Assembly: GCF_024199985.1 (NCBI RefSeq)
Contig: NZ_JANARS010000010.1
Coordinates: 62,001 to 126,000 of the forward strand
Length of the DNA: 64,000 nucleotides
Source of the DNA: Nocardioides pinisoli
GTDB taxonomy: Bacteria > Actinomycetota > Actinomycetes > Propionibacteriales > Nocardioidaceae
Reading direction: 5' to 3'
The position numbers were made by a program, and so were the translations under genes. This document shows positions 8,161 to 16,099 of this stretch, piece by piece. The stretch's first letter is position 1. Each line of letters starts with the position of its first letter. The notes under the pieces were generated by a model. It ran no database searches, was not told where the DNA came from, and saw only the letters and a program-made list of their open reading frames with translations.

Positions 8161-9309
8161 ATGAAGCCCCTCGCTCCCGCACTGGCCGGACTGGTGGCCG
8201 TGCTGACCGCGGCCTGCTCGGGCGACACCGCCGCCTCCGGCTCGCTCGGCCCGGCGACGGGGGAGGGCGACGACGGCTGGCCGTTCGCCGTCGAGGAGGT
8301 CGACCGGTTCGACGAGCCCTGGGCCATGGCGTTCCTGCCCGACACCGGCGACCTGCTGATCACCGAGCGCAGCGGCACGCTCCACCTGCGCGACGCGGAC
8401 AGCGGCGAGCGGACCGAGGTCGCCGGCGTGCCGGAGGTGGTCGACGCCGGCCAGGGCGGGCTGGGCGACGTCCTGCCCGCACCGTCGTACGCGGAGGACG
8501 GGATGGTCTACCTGAGCTGGGTCGAGGCCGGCGACGGCGGGACCGGCGCGGTCGTCGGCCGCGCCGAGCTCGACACCAGCGGGCCGCGGCTCGACGACCT
8601 CGAGGTGCTCTGGCGCCAGACGCCGAAGGTGGACGGCGACGGGCACTTCAGCCACCGGCTCGCCTTCTCGCCGGACGGCGAGCACCTCTTCGTCTCCTCC
8701 GGCGACCGGCAGCTCGGGGCCCCGGCCCAGGACACCACCAACACGCTCGGCACGATCGTCCGCCTCACGCCCGACGGTGAGCCGGCTCCCGGCAACCCGC
8801 TCGCCGACAGGGGCGGGGTGAGCGCCGAGATCTGGACCTGGGGACACCGCAACCCGCTCGGGCTCGAGGTCGCCCCCGACGGCACGCTCTGGTCGTCGGA
8901 GATGGGTCCCGAGGGTGGCGACGAGCTCAACGTCATCGAGGCCGGCTCCAACTACGGCTGGCCGGAGGTGTCCGACGGCAGCGACTACGGCGGCGGGGAG
9001 ATCCCCGACCACGCCGAGGGCGACGGCTTCACCGCTCCCGCACGGTCGTGGAACCCGAGCATCTCGCCCGGCAGCCTGACGATCTACGACGGCGAGATGT
9101 TCGAGGACTGGCGCGGTGACGCCTTCCTCGGCGCGCTGTCCGGTGAGGCGCTGGTGCGCGTCGACCTCGACGGTCCAACCGCGGGAGACACCGAGGTCTT
9201 CGACATGGGCGCGCGAATCCGCGCCGTCGAGGAGGGCCCGGACGGAGCGATCTGGGTGCTCGAGGACGAGGGCGCGGGTCGGCTGCTGCGGCTGACGCCG
9301 GCGGGGTAG
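8161..9309 (+). CDS. Lipoprotein glucose/sorbosone dehydrogenase-like beta-propeller
   Basis: Predicted exported lipoprotein of 382 residues in the soluble PQQ-type glucose/sorbosone dehydrogenase (GSDH, YliI-like) family, oxidising aldose sugars or related compounds outside the membrane. A signal peptide ends in the lipobox LTAACS with Cys at about residue 20. The body is a six-bladed propeller with family landmarks DEPWAMAFLPD, GQGGLGDV, HFSHRLAF, GHRNPLGLE and EMGPEGGDELN, the last being the most diagnostic. The ATG at 8161 gives the signal peptide directly. A CACCAT box 6 bases upstream fits the leaderless spacing used elsewhere. It diverges from the DGPF/ECF42 operon. Whether it uses PQQ cannot be judged because no PQQ biosynthesis genes are in the window. 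Confidence 0.88.
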   Translation: MKPLAPALAGLVAVLTAACSGDTAASGSLGPATGEGDDGWPFAVEEVDRFDEPWAMAFLPDTGDLLITERSGTLHLRDADSGERTEVAGVPEVVDAGQGGLGDVLPAPSYAEDGMVYLSWVEAGDGGTGAVVGRAELDTSGPRLDDLEVLWRQTPKVDGDGHFSHRLAFSPDGEHLFVSSGDRQLGAPAQDTTNTLGTIVRLTPDGEPAPGNPLADRGGVSAEIWTWGHRNPLGLEVAPDGTLWSSEMGPEGGDELNVIEAGSNYGWPEVSDGSDYGGGEIPDHAEGDGFTAPARSWNPSISPGSLTIYDGEMFEDWRGDAFLGALSGEALVRVDLDGPTAGDTEVFDMGARIRAVEEGPDGAIWVLEDEGAGRLLRLTPAG

Positions 9310-9343
9310 CCGCCCGGCCGCCGGTCGGCGGGTCGACGTCGGT

Positions 9344-9456
9344 CGTCGTCGTACGGATCGTCGCCGGTCGGCGTCGCCATCCGTCGGAGAACTGCGGCCG
9401 GACGACAGGCGGGCAGGCCGTGGACCTGTCGTGCGGCCGCAGTTCTCCCCGCGCGC
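9344..9456. repeat. Hairpin repeat unit, copy 1
   Basis: First of two direct copies in the gene-free stretch 9310-9676. It holds a near-perfect 24-bp inverted repeat, arms 9386-9409 and 9425-9448 with one mismatch (GGAGAACTGCGG...CCGCAGTTCTCC) around a 15-base loop. Nothing resembling a gene was found between 9310 and 9676. Confidence 0.8.
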
Positions 9457-9486
9457 TCCGGTCGTCGGGTCTGGGCCGTCGTCGGC

Positions 9487-9598
9487 CGTCGTCGTCCGGA
9501 TCGTCGTCGCCGACGTCGCCATCCGTCGGAAGAACTGCGGTGGGACGACAGGTGGGCGGGGCATGGACCGGTCGCGCGGCCGCAGTTCTCCCCGCGCG
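9487..9598. repeat. Hairpin repeat unit, copy 2
   Basis: Second, more diverged copy of the unit at 9344-9456. It shares the leading CGTCGTCG..CGGATCG segment, CGTCGCCATCCGTCGG, GAACTGCGG, GACGACAGG and the closing GCGGCCGCAGTTCTCC. Its internal inverted repeat (roughly 9530-9552 with 9567-9591) has several mismatches. It may be a small mobile REP-like element or a terminator duplicated in place. Confidence 0.75.
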
Positions 9599-9676
9599 AC
9601 GGCCGCCGGGTGAGGCGAGCGCGGCGGGGGACCGATGCTAGGGTCGGCGTCACCAGATCTTCGGGGGGAGACCGGG

Positions 9677-10051
9677 ATGGACGCCGTGCAGGCGGTGCTG
9701 CTGGCCGTCATGCTGCCGATCGCGGCGGCATCGCTGCTGCAGTACGTCGTGACGCGGCTGGGCGGGACCGACGGGTTGGGGCCCAACCGGCTCGTCGGCA
9801 TCAGGACGAGGGCCACGCTCGCGTCCGACGAGGCCTGGCGCGCAGGCCACGAGGCAGCCCAGCCCTGGCTGCTCGCGACGGCCGTCCTCGGCCTCGCGGT
9901 CGGGGTGTCGCTGGCGGTCTGGCGCGTCGTGGCGGGCCCTGACCTCCCGCTCGGCGCAACGGCCGTGTGTGCCGTGGCAGCCGCGGCCGTCCTGGCGTGC
10001 TTCGGCACGGGCATCGCTCGCGCCCAGCACGCGGCACGCCGGTGGTCCTGA
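9677..10051 (+). CDS. SdpI-like small membrane protein
   Basis: A 124-residue integral membrane protein with three hydrophobic segments (about residues 3-25, 62-82 and 93-115). Between the first and second lies GIRTRATLASDEAW followed by an H and basic residues, the conserved loop of the SdpI/YhfL family. Bacillus SdpI confers immunity to the SDP toxin and relays its presence, but most family members are uncharacterised. The ATG at 9677 follows a G-rich GGGGGGAG element. A further in-frame ATG at 9635 overlaps the repeat region and is less likely. It lies alone between the hairpin repeats and a convergent DUF2071 gene. Confidence 0.75.
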   Translation: MDAVQAVLLAVMLPIAAASLLQYVVTRLGGTDGLGPNRLVGIRTRATLASDEAWRAGHEAAQPWLLATAVLGLAVGVSLAVWRVVAGPDLPLGATAVCAVAAAAVLACFGTGIARAQHAARRWS

Positions 10052-10066
10052 ACCCCGGGAGCGGGG

Positions 10067-10822
10067 TCAGGGCCGCCGTGGTCGCCGGGCGTCGCCCGGC
10101 AGGCCGAACTCGGTACGCACGCCGGGGCTGTACGCCACGTGGTCGGGTGGACGCGAGGCGAGGTCGGGCAGTCCGACCGACCTCATCAGCTCGTCGTCGA
10201 GGTCGATGACCTCGGCGTCGCGCACCGGCCACGGCTCGTGGCGGTTGGGCACGTGGAGGGTGCGGCCCCACCAGCGGGTGTGCAGCCCCCAGCGCCCGCT
10301 GAGGAAGTGGTCGAGCTCCGTGGGTTGGCGCGCCGCCCCGACGCGTACGACGACGTGGCTGGAGGCGCGCGGTCCGGGTGCACGCAGGCGGGCGTCGTAG
10401 GTGTGGACGTCTCCCTCGCGGCGGTGACGCATCTGTGCCCACCGATAGGGGAGGCCCAGGGCGGCGCGGGCCCCCGCCACCACGGCCGCCCGGTCGGTGT
10501 CGAGGCTCAGGAAGACGATCCCTCGCCGGCCGGTGGCGTCGACGGAGTAGAGCCGCACGTTGGTCTCGAGGAACGTCCCGAGCCACGGCACCGCGGGCCC
10601 GTGACCGAAGCCGGCGCCGACCATGCGGAACGGGATCAGGCCGACGTAGGTCCGGCCGTCGAGCACGTCGGGCCGCACCCCGGACGGCATGCGGTCCGCC
10701 ACCTCGTCCGGGTCGACCGCCCAGTGCACGAACGTCACGTCGCACCAGCGCTGGCTCATCACGACGGTCCGCGTCATCGCCGGCGCGTCCGGCGACACGG
10801 GCTCCACGGCGGGGGCGTCCAC
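10067..10822 (-). CDS. YqjF/DUF2071 family protein
   Basis: A 251-residue soluble protein of the DUF2071 (YqjF-like) family, unknown biochemical function. It shows the typical N-terminal MSQRWCDVTFVHWAVD region, the YVGLIPFRM segment, a central FLETNVRLY stretch and a C-terminal GRWGLHTRWWGR motif. No signal peptide or membrane segment. The start is a GTG at 10822 exactly 6 bases after TAGGCT (10829-10834, minus strand), a good -10 box with no Shine-Dalgarno, so the mRNA is probably leaderless. Divergent from the type VII-like operon beginning at 10952. Confidence 0.85.
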   Translation of the reverse strand: MDAPAVEPVSPDAPAMTRTVVMSQRWCDVTFVHWAVDPDEVADRMPSGVRPDVLDGRTYVGLIPFRMVGAGFGHGPAVPWLGTFLETNVRLYSVDATGRRGIVFLSLDTDRAAVVAGARAALGLPYRWAQMRHRREGDVHTYDARLRAPGPRASSHVVVRVGAARQPTELDHFLSGRWGLHTRWWGRTLHVPNRHEPWPVRDAEVIDLDDELMRSVGLPDLASRPPDHVAYSPGVRTEFGLPGDARRPRRP

Positions 10823-10828
10823 GGCTCC

Positions 10829-10834
10829 AGCCTA
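10829..10834 (-). promoter_or_regulatory. -10 box TAGGCT for the DUF2071 gene (leaderless)
   Basis: TAGGCT on the minus strand, 6 bases before the GTG at 10822, places the transcription start at or next to the initiation codon. Confidence 0.6.
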
Positions 10835-10951
10835 GGCACCCGGGCGATGCGTCCGGGTTGTCCACAGATCGCAGGACCGCCGTTTCCCGGCGGTGCGGCC
10901 CGGGCACCTGACACCCAGGCGCACCACGGCGCCGAGGGGGAGGAGACGCAC

Positions 10952-11407
10952 ATGTACGGAGACACCGCGGCCATCCGGAGGCTGGCCAGCCGGATGGCCG
11001 AGCAGGGCAGCGAGATCCGGCGCGACGCCGACCGACTGGTCAGCGCGTCGGACCAGGTGCTGTGGGAGGGCCGGGCCGCCCGGGCGATGCGCGAGCGGAT
11101 GGCCGAGCGCGCCGTCGCCCTGCGTCGTACGGCAGACGAGCACGACGACGCCGCACGGGCCCTGCGCCACCACGCCGACGAGGTCGACCGGCTCCAGGAC
11201 CTCATCCGGGAGATCGCCCACCGTGTGCGGGGCATGGTGGAGGACGCCAGGTCCCGCGTCGCCGATCTCGCCGGTCGGGTCGCCGACGTCGTCAGGGCGG
11301 TCGCCCCCGACCCCGTCGACGAGCTGCTCTCACGCTTCCAGCCGCCACCCGAGGGCCACCTGGACTGGCTGCGCGTGCCGGACCGGCTGCCGGGAGCCGG
11401 ACGATGA
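10952..11407 (+). CDS. WXG100-like ESX/type VII secretion protein
   Basis: A 151-residue, almost wholly alpha-helical, heptad-patterned protein. A WEG tripeptide at residues 38-40 sits between two long amphipathic helices, as in WXG100 (EsxA/EsxB-like) substrates of type VII secretion. After the about 100-residue WXG100 core comes a roughly 50-residue extension rich in Val, Arg and Asp and ending PEGHLDWLRVPDRLPG. No clear YxxxD/E secretion tag was seen. The ATG at 10952 is preceded by GGGGGAGGAG. It is the first gene of four with start-stop overlaps (ATGA here), so it is probably co-translated with the EspG-like, lipase and lipoprotein genes downstream. Confidence 0.7.
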   Translation: MYGDTAAIRRLASRMAEQGSEIRRDADRLVSASDQVLWEGRAARAMRERMAERAVALRRTADEHDDAARALRHHADEVDRLQDLIREIAHRVRGMVEDARSRVADLAGRVADVVRAVAPDPVDELLSRFQPPPEGHLDWLRVPDRLPGAGR

Positions 11408-12348
11408 GCCCGGTCCGGCTCGACGACCGCGGGCGCGAGGTCGAGCAGCGCGCCGTCCCGCCGCGTCGGGTGCGACTGCCCCGCGCCGCGCTCGACCGGC
11501 TGGCCCGACTCGCGGCCGTCGAGTCGCCCGCCACCCGGATCGTCGGCGCGAGCGGGCTACCCACCGGCCCCGACTCCCGGCTCGGCGAGCCGGCCGCGGC
11601 CGCGCACGAGCAGCCGGTGCCTGACGGCGACCTCGACGGCGCGCTCGCCGCCGCCGGCCTCCTCCACGCCGGCACCCCGACCGCCGAGGGCAGTGCCGTC
11701 CTGGCGGTGTGGCACGCGCCGGCCCTCGCCGTCGATCTCGAGATGCTGGTCGTCCTGCGGCGCGGCACGGTGCGGGTCCGCAGCTGGCACCGCAACCTCG
11801 ACGAATGGGTCGTGTGCCTGTCGACCGCCGACGGCACCTCCTTCGAGCTGGCCTGGCTGTCGGCCGACGACTGGTGGCTCGAGCTCGGCCGTGCCGCCCA
11901 CGTGGACACCCGCACCCTCCGCCCTGCAGCCGACGCGGAGGCGTTCCCGCACGTGGTCGAGACACCCTGGGAGCTGCTGCTGGCGACCGGCGAGGCCGTG
12001 CGCCGTCGCCGTCACGACCTGCTGGAGCAGCTCGTGGCCGACCACTCCGGCCTCACCCGCGCCGGCGCGACGCCCGACACGCTGGACGCGGTCGACGACA
12101 GCGACGTACGCCACTGGCACGCGCAGCTCGAGCAGTCGTCGAGCGGTCGCCTGCACGCGACCGTGGTGGGCCGCAGCGAGCGCGGCCGTCCCGGGGCGGG
12201 GATCGTCGAATGGGTGCTGCTCCCCGGCGGGTGGCGCTCCCTCACCCCGTTCCGGCGCGACGGCTGGACGATGGTCCGCATCGAGCGCGTGAGCGCCGTC
12301 GACCTGCCCCGGGCGCTGGCCGTCCTCGCGGCGGAGGTGACGTCGTGA
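11404..12348 (+). CDS. EspG-like ESX secretion-associated protein (tentative)
   Basis: A 314-residue soluble protein with no signal peptide. Its layout resembles EspG-type chaperones of actinobacterial ESX systems: a first half with mixed alpha/beta character (VLAVWHAPALAVDLEMLVVLRRG) and a C-terminal sheet region (RLHATVVGRS, VEWVLLPGGWRSLTP, WTMVRIERV) followed by a final helix. EspG proteins bind and deliver ESX substrates. The similarity is by pattern and context, not a clear motif, so the name is tentative. The ATG overlaps the upstream stop in ATGA, and the gene ends in GTGA overlap with the lipase gene. Confidence 0.5.
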   Translation: MSPVRLDDRGREVEQRAVPPRRVRLPRAALDRLARLAAVESPATRIVGASGLPTGPDSRLGEPAAAAHEQPVPDGDLDGALAAAGLLHAGTPTAEGSAVLAVWHAPALAVDLEMLVVLRRGTVRVRSWHRNLDEWVVCLSTADGTSFELAWLSADDWWLELGRAAHVDTRTLRPAADAEAFPHVVETPWELLLATGEAVRRRRHDLLEQLVADHSGLTRAGATPDTLDAVDDSDVRHWHAQLEQSSSGRLHATVVGRSERGRPGAGIVEWVLLPGGWRSLTPFRRDGWTMVRIERVSAVDLPRALAVLAAEVTS

Positions 12349-13799
12349 GCACCCGCGTCCTGCCCCCGATCGAGTCCGTCTCGGGCGGCTCCCACGGCGT
12401 CCACGCCGGCTACGAGCAGATGCTCGTCCTCGCCGAGCGCTACGAGCGCCAGGCCGGCGACCTCGTCGAGATGGCCGCCCTGGGTGCCCGCGTCATGGCC
12501 GACGGCGACCTGCTGGAGTCGTCGGTGCTCGCCCCGCTGTCCTTCGCCGACGCCGAGGTGCACGTGCTCGACGCGACCACCGGCGCCGACGGCCTGACCG
12601 TCCGGGCCGTCGGCATCGAGGCCGACGCGCTCGGCGTGCGGGCGGTCGTGGCTGCGTTCCGGGCGAGCGACGCCCTCGCGGAGCGCACGAGCGAGACGAT
12701 CGACAACACCATGGGACGGCTCGTCGGCCGGGAGCTGGCCGCTGCCCTGCCCGCACTGCTCGTGGCCGGCGCGATCAGCTACGCGTGGTGGTCGACGCTG
12801 CCGCCGGACGAGCAGACCGCCCTGCAGGACCGGCTCACGGAAGGGCTCGGTGAGCTCGTGCACGACCACCCGGAGCTGGCCCAGCACCTCGTCAACAGCG
12901 GCGGCGGGCTCCTCGACGGCCTGACCGGGGGCCTGGTCACGGGCAGCGCGAGGCTCCTCGACCCCGGCGACGGCGCGATCCAGGGGGCGACCACCAACGA
13001 CGCGGCGCGGCTCCTCGCCCTGCTCCTGGGCGACGACACGGACTACGACGTCCACCAGCTCACCGGGATCGCGCCGAGTGACAACCAGTCGTCGGCACCG
13101 GGCTCGCTCGCCGACCTGATGCGTTCGCTCGACGACACCAACGACCTCGACCAGGACGAGCCTCGCAGGCACGGCGCCATCCAGATCCAGACGATCGGGC
13201 AGCCACCCCACGAGCGCTACATCGTCTACATCCCCGGCACCGACGACATGAGCCCGGTCCCGCAGGACGGCGAGCACGTCCGCGACATGGAGACCAGCTA
13301 CCAGCTCATCGGCGGCATGGACTCCGCCTACGGCCGCGGCATCGAGCAGGCGATGCTCGACGCCGGGCTCGATGGGAAGGACGTCATGCTCGTGGGTCAC
13401 TCCCAGGGCGGCATGGTCTCCACCTCCCTGGCCGCGGACCCCGACTTCACCCGCCACTTCAACGTCCAGCACGTGGTGACCGCCGGGTCGCCCACGGCTC
13501 AGGTGCCCCTCCTGCCGGACGGCACCCACGCCCTCCACCTGGAGAACCGCGGCGACGCGGTGCCGCTGCTCGACGGCGAGGACAACCCCGACCAGCCCAA
13601 CCGCACGACCGTGAAGTTCGACCAGGGCACCAGCAACGTCGGCGGGAACCACGGCATCGACCGCTACGTCCAGGGCGCCCAGGCCGCCGACGCGTCGGGG
13701 AACGGCTCCATCCAGGACCAGATCCGCCACATGCAGCAGGATGGCTACCTCGGCAGCGACCCGGTCACCGGCGTCTCGACCTACCAGGTGACCCGGTGA
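12345..13799 (+). CDS. Large lipase-like alpha/beta hydrolase with N-terminal ESX-like helical region
   Basis: A 484-residue protein in two parts. Residues about 1-130 are helical, with ERYERQAGDLVEM and no Sec signal peptide, similar in style to the N-terminal targeting regions of type VII effectors. A hydrophobic segment (ALPALLVAGAISYAWW) follows near 135-155. The C-terminal half is an alpha/beta hydrolase: nucleophile elbow GHSQGG with Ser353, probable Asp404 in NRGDAVP and His436 in NHGIDRY complete a lipase triad. PGTDD near 300 may be an oxyanion loop. The GTG start overlaps the upstream stop (GTGA), and the stop overlaps the lipoprotein start. Likely role: secreted or membrane-directed lipase effector. 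Confidence 0.75.
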   Translation: MSTRVLPPIESVSGGSHGVHAGYEQMLVLAERYERQAGDLVEMAALGARVMADGDLLESSVLAPLSFADAEVHVLDATTGADGLTVRAVGIEADALGVRAVVAAFRASDALAERTSETIDNTMGRLVGRELAAALPALLVAGAISYAWWSTLPPDEQTALQDRLTEGLGELVHDHPELAQHLVNSGGGLLDGLTGGLVTGSARLLDPGDGAIQGATTNDAARLLALLLGDDTDYDVHQLTGIAPSDNQSSAPGSLADLMRSLDDTNDLDQDEPRRHGAIQIQTIGQPPHERYIVYIPGTDDMSPVPQDGEHVRDMETSYQLIGGMDSAYGRGIEQAMLDAGLDGKDVMLVGHSQGGMVSTSLAADPDFTRHFNVQHVVTAGSPTAQVPLLPDGTHALHLENRGDAVPLLDGEDNPDQPNRTTVKFDQGTSNVGGNHGIDRYVQGAQAADASGNGSIQDQIRHMQQDGYLGSDPVTGVSTYQVTR

Positions 13800-14269
13800 C
13801 GAGCGAGCCGAGCAACGCCTCGCCCGAGCGGAGGACGAGGATACGACGGATCGCACTGACACTCGCGGTCGCGGTGACGGTGGCGCCGCTGACCGCCTGC
13901 GCGTCCGCCGGCAGCACCGACCCCGGGTGCGGGGAGTGCGTCGAGGAGCTGGCCCAGGTGCGCGAGCGGATCGAGCGGCTTCCCGACGTGAGCCGCGTCA
14001 GGACGCTCGAGAAGTACCCCGCCTCGCCGACCAACGGGGCGGAGGTCACCGTTGAGCTGCGGACCCGGTCGACCGGCGACGAGCGGGTGGTCCAGGACGT
14101 CGCCCGCGTGGTGTGGCAGAGCGACCTGGTGCCGGTGGACGTGGTGACGGTGAGCGTCGTGGACGCCTCCGGGGAGCTGCGGCACGGCGGCTCCCCCTAC
14201 GACTTCCGCGACGACGCGCCCGAGCACGAGACGTACGAGCAGCGGTGGGGCCCGCGGCCGGTCGGATGA
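13796..14269 (+). CDS. Small lipoprotein, candidate immunity protein for the lipase
   Basis: A 157-residue predicted lipoprotein. A basic N-terminus (RRTRIRR) precedes a hydrophobic helix ending in LTAC, which puts the lipidated Cys at residue 35. The mature part of about 120 residues has a further Cys pair (CGEC), an early helix and later beta strands (EVTVELRT, VDVVTVSVVD). No known domain was recognised. It starts at a GTG that overlaps the lipase stop codon, so the two are translationally coupled. An outer-face lipoprotein next to a type VII-type lipase matches the logic of the TslA lipase and TilA lipoprotein pair of Staphylococcus aureus, but no sequence relation is claimed. Confidence 0.65.
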   Translation: MTSEPSNASPERRTRIRRIALTLAVAVTVAPLTACASAGSTDPGCGECVEELAQVRERIERLPDVSRVRTLEKYPASPTNGAEVTVELRTRSTGDERVVQDVARVVWQSDLVPVDVVTVSVVDASGELRHGGSPYDFRDDAPEHETYEQRWGPRPVG

Positions 14270-14327
14270 GAAGCGATGTCGGACGGATCGTGCGCTCGTT
14301 GGGCCACGCGATGTCGGCACTCTGAAC

Positions 14328-14333
14328 TAGTGT
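14328..14333 (+). promoter_or_regulatory. -10 box TAGTGT for the ABC-2 exporter operon
   Basis: TAGTGT ends 8 bases before the GTG at 14342, with no Shine-Dalgarno in between. This fits a leaderless or near-leaderless transcript and supports the choice of that GTG. Confidence 0.5.
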
Positions 14334-14341
14334 CGGGCCAC

Positions 14342-15268
14342 GTGACAGAACCCATGATCTCGGCACGGGGGCTCCGCAAGTCGTTCGGTGACTTCGAGGC
14401 CGTCAAGGGCATCGACGTAGAGGTGCGCAAGGGTGAGGCGTTCGGCTTCCTCGGCCCCAACGGCGCCGGCAAGTCCAGCACCATGCGGATGATCGCCTCG
14501 GTCAGCCCGGTGAGCGGCGGCGAGCTGCGCATCCTCGGGATGGACCCCGCCACCGACGGCCCGGCGATCCGGGGCCGGCTCGGCGTGTGCCCGCAGGAGG
14601 ACACGCTCGACAACGAGCTCAACGTCTTCGACAACCTCTACATCTACGGCCGCTACTTCGGAATCGACCGCGCCACCTGCCGCGAGCGCGCCCGGGAGCT
14701 GCTCGAGTTCGCGCAGATCACCGACAAGGCCAAGGCCAAGGTCGAGGACCTGTCCGGCGGTATGAAGCGCCGGCTCACCATCGCGCGCAGCCTGATCAAC
14801 AACCCCGACCTGCTGCTGCTCGACGAGCCGACCACGGGCCTCGACCCGCAGGCGCGTCACGTGCTGTGGGACCAGCTCTTCCGGCTCAAGCAGGCCGGCG
14901 TCACGCTCGTCATCACCACCCACTACATGGACGAGGCCGAGCAGCTCTGCGACCGCCTCGTCGTGATGGACAAGGGCCTCATCGCCGCCGAGGGGTCGCC
15001 GCGGCAGCTGATCGACGCCCACTCGACCCGCGAGGTCGCCGAGCTCCGCTTCGGCGTGGGGGAGCACGAGGCGCTCGCGGAGAAGATCGAGGACCTCGGC
15101 GAGCGGGTCGAGGTGCTGCCCGACCGGCTGCTCGTCTACAGCGACCACGGTGAGGACGTCGTCACGGCGGTCCTCGACCGCGGGCTCCACCCGATCGCCA
15201 CGCTGGTGCGTCGCTCCACGCTGGAGGACGTCTTCCTCCGCCTCACCGGCCGGAGCCTGGCGGACTGA
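14342..15268 (+). CDS. ABC-2 exporter ATP-binding protein (NodI/DrrA-like)
   Basis: Cytoplasmic ATPase of 308 residues that powers the two permeases encoded next. Walker A GPNGAGKS is at about residues 40-47, the ABC signature is LSGGMKRRL, Walker B is LLLLDEPTTGLDPQ, and the switch His is in ITTHYMDEAEQ. The C-terminal 80 residues are the accessory domain typical of NodI/DrrA drug- or lipooligosaccharide-exporter ATPases. The first of several in-frame starts is uncertain: GTG 14330, GTG 14342 or ATG 14354. The GTG at 14342 fits the TAGTGT box. The stop overlaps the next ATG. Exported substrate unknown. Confidence 0.92.
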   Translation: MTEPMISARGLRKSFGDFEAVKGIDVEVRKGEAFGFLGPNGAGKSSTMRMIASVSPVSGGELRILGMDPATDGPAIRGRLGVCPQEDTLDNELNVFDNLYIYGRYFGIDRATCRERARELLEFAQITDKAKAKVEDLSGGMKRRLTIARSLINNPDLLLLDEPTTGLDPQARHVLWDQLFRLKQAGVTLVITTHYMDEAEQLCDRLVVMDKGLIAAEGSPRQLIDAHSTREVAELRFGVGEHEALAEKIEDLGERVEVLPDRLLVYSDHGEDVVTAVLDRGLHPIATLVRRSTLEDVFLRLTGRSLAD

Positions 15269-16098
15269 TGGCCTCCGACGCGACGACCACCGCGGCCCAG
15301 CGCGCCACCGGCGCCCTGTCGGCACGCGAAGGCATGGCCCGCCAGTACGACTACTGGCTCACCGTCCTCAAGCGCACCTGGCGCGGGGGAGTCGTCAGCA
15401 GCTTCCTGACGCCGCTGCTCTACGTCGTGGCCATGGGCGTGCTGCTCGGCGGCTTCATCGAGGGTGACCCCGACCGGCTCGAGGGAGCGACCTCCTACCT
15501 CGCCTTCGTCGTCCCCGGCCTCGTCGCCTCGCACGCGATGACGATCGCGGTCAGCGAGTCGACGTACCCGGTCATGGGCGCCATCAAGTGGCACAAGACG
15601 TTCTACGCGCAGCTGGCGACACCGCTGGCCGTGCGCGACCTGGTCAACGCCTTCATCGGGTTCGTCATGTTCCGGGTCGCCTCGGCGTGCGCGGTCTTCA
15701 TGCTCGTCATCGCGCCGTTCGGCGTCTTCGCCACCTGGTGGGGACCGATCCTCGCGTGGCTCTCCCAGGTCCTGGTGGGCTTCGCCTTCGCCACGCTCGT
15801 CTTCGCCTACAGCGCCCGGCTCAGGTCCGAGGAGGGCTTCGGACTGCTGTTCCGGCTCGGCGTCATCCCCCTGACGCTCTTCTCCGGGGCCTTCTTCCCG
15901 ATCAGCAACCTGGGTCCGGTGCTGGAGTGGATCGCCCGGCTGACCCCGCTGTGGCACGGCGTCTCGCTCTCGCGGATGTTCTGCGTCGGCCAGGTCGACT
16001 GGTCGCTCGTGGTGCTGCACGTCGTCGTGCTCGTCACGCTGACGGTGGTCGGCTGGTTCCTCGCCGTGCGCAACCTCGACCGCCGGCTGGAGGTCTGA
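15268..16098 (+). CDS. ABC-2 type exporter permease, first subunit
   Basis: Integral membrane permease of 276 residues with about six transmembrane segments, encoded with an overlapping start codon (TGATG) directly after its ATPase. Features of the NodJ/DrrB class include the N-terminal YDYWLTVLKRTWRGG amphipathic region, the segment VVPGLVASHAM and the PLTLFSGAFFPISNL stretch near the C-terminus that is conserved in ABC-2 permeases. It probably forms a heterodimer with the product of the gene at 16100, since both permeases are full length and different. Confidence 0.9.
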   Translation: MASDATTTAAQRATGALSAREGMARQYDYWLTVLKRTWRGGVVSSFLTPLLYVVAMGVLLGGFIEGDPDRLEGATSYLAFVVPGLVASHAMTIAVSESTYPVMGAIKWHKTFYAQLATPLAVRDLVNAFIGFVMFRVASACAVFMLVIAPFGVFATWWGPILAWLSQVLVGFAFATLVFAYSARLRSEEGFGLLFRLGVIPLTLFSGAFFPISNLGPVLEWIARLTPLWHGVSLSRMFCVGQVDWSLVVLHVVVLVTLTVVGWFLAVRNLDRRLEV

Positions 16099-16099
16099 C

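Noticed and set aside
9344..9598. Possible CRISPR array from the repeated hairpin units
   Set aside because: Only two diverged copies with long palindromic cores, no regular spacers and no cas genes.
7606..10014. Upstream extension of the ECF42 frame through the DGPF and dehydrogenase genes
   Set aside because: The extension overlaps two well-supported genes and has no sigma features. The conserved part begins at the GTG at 7605.
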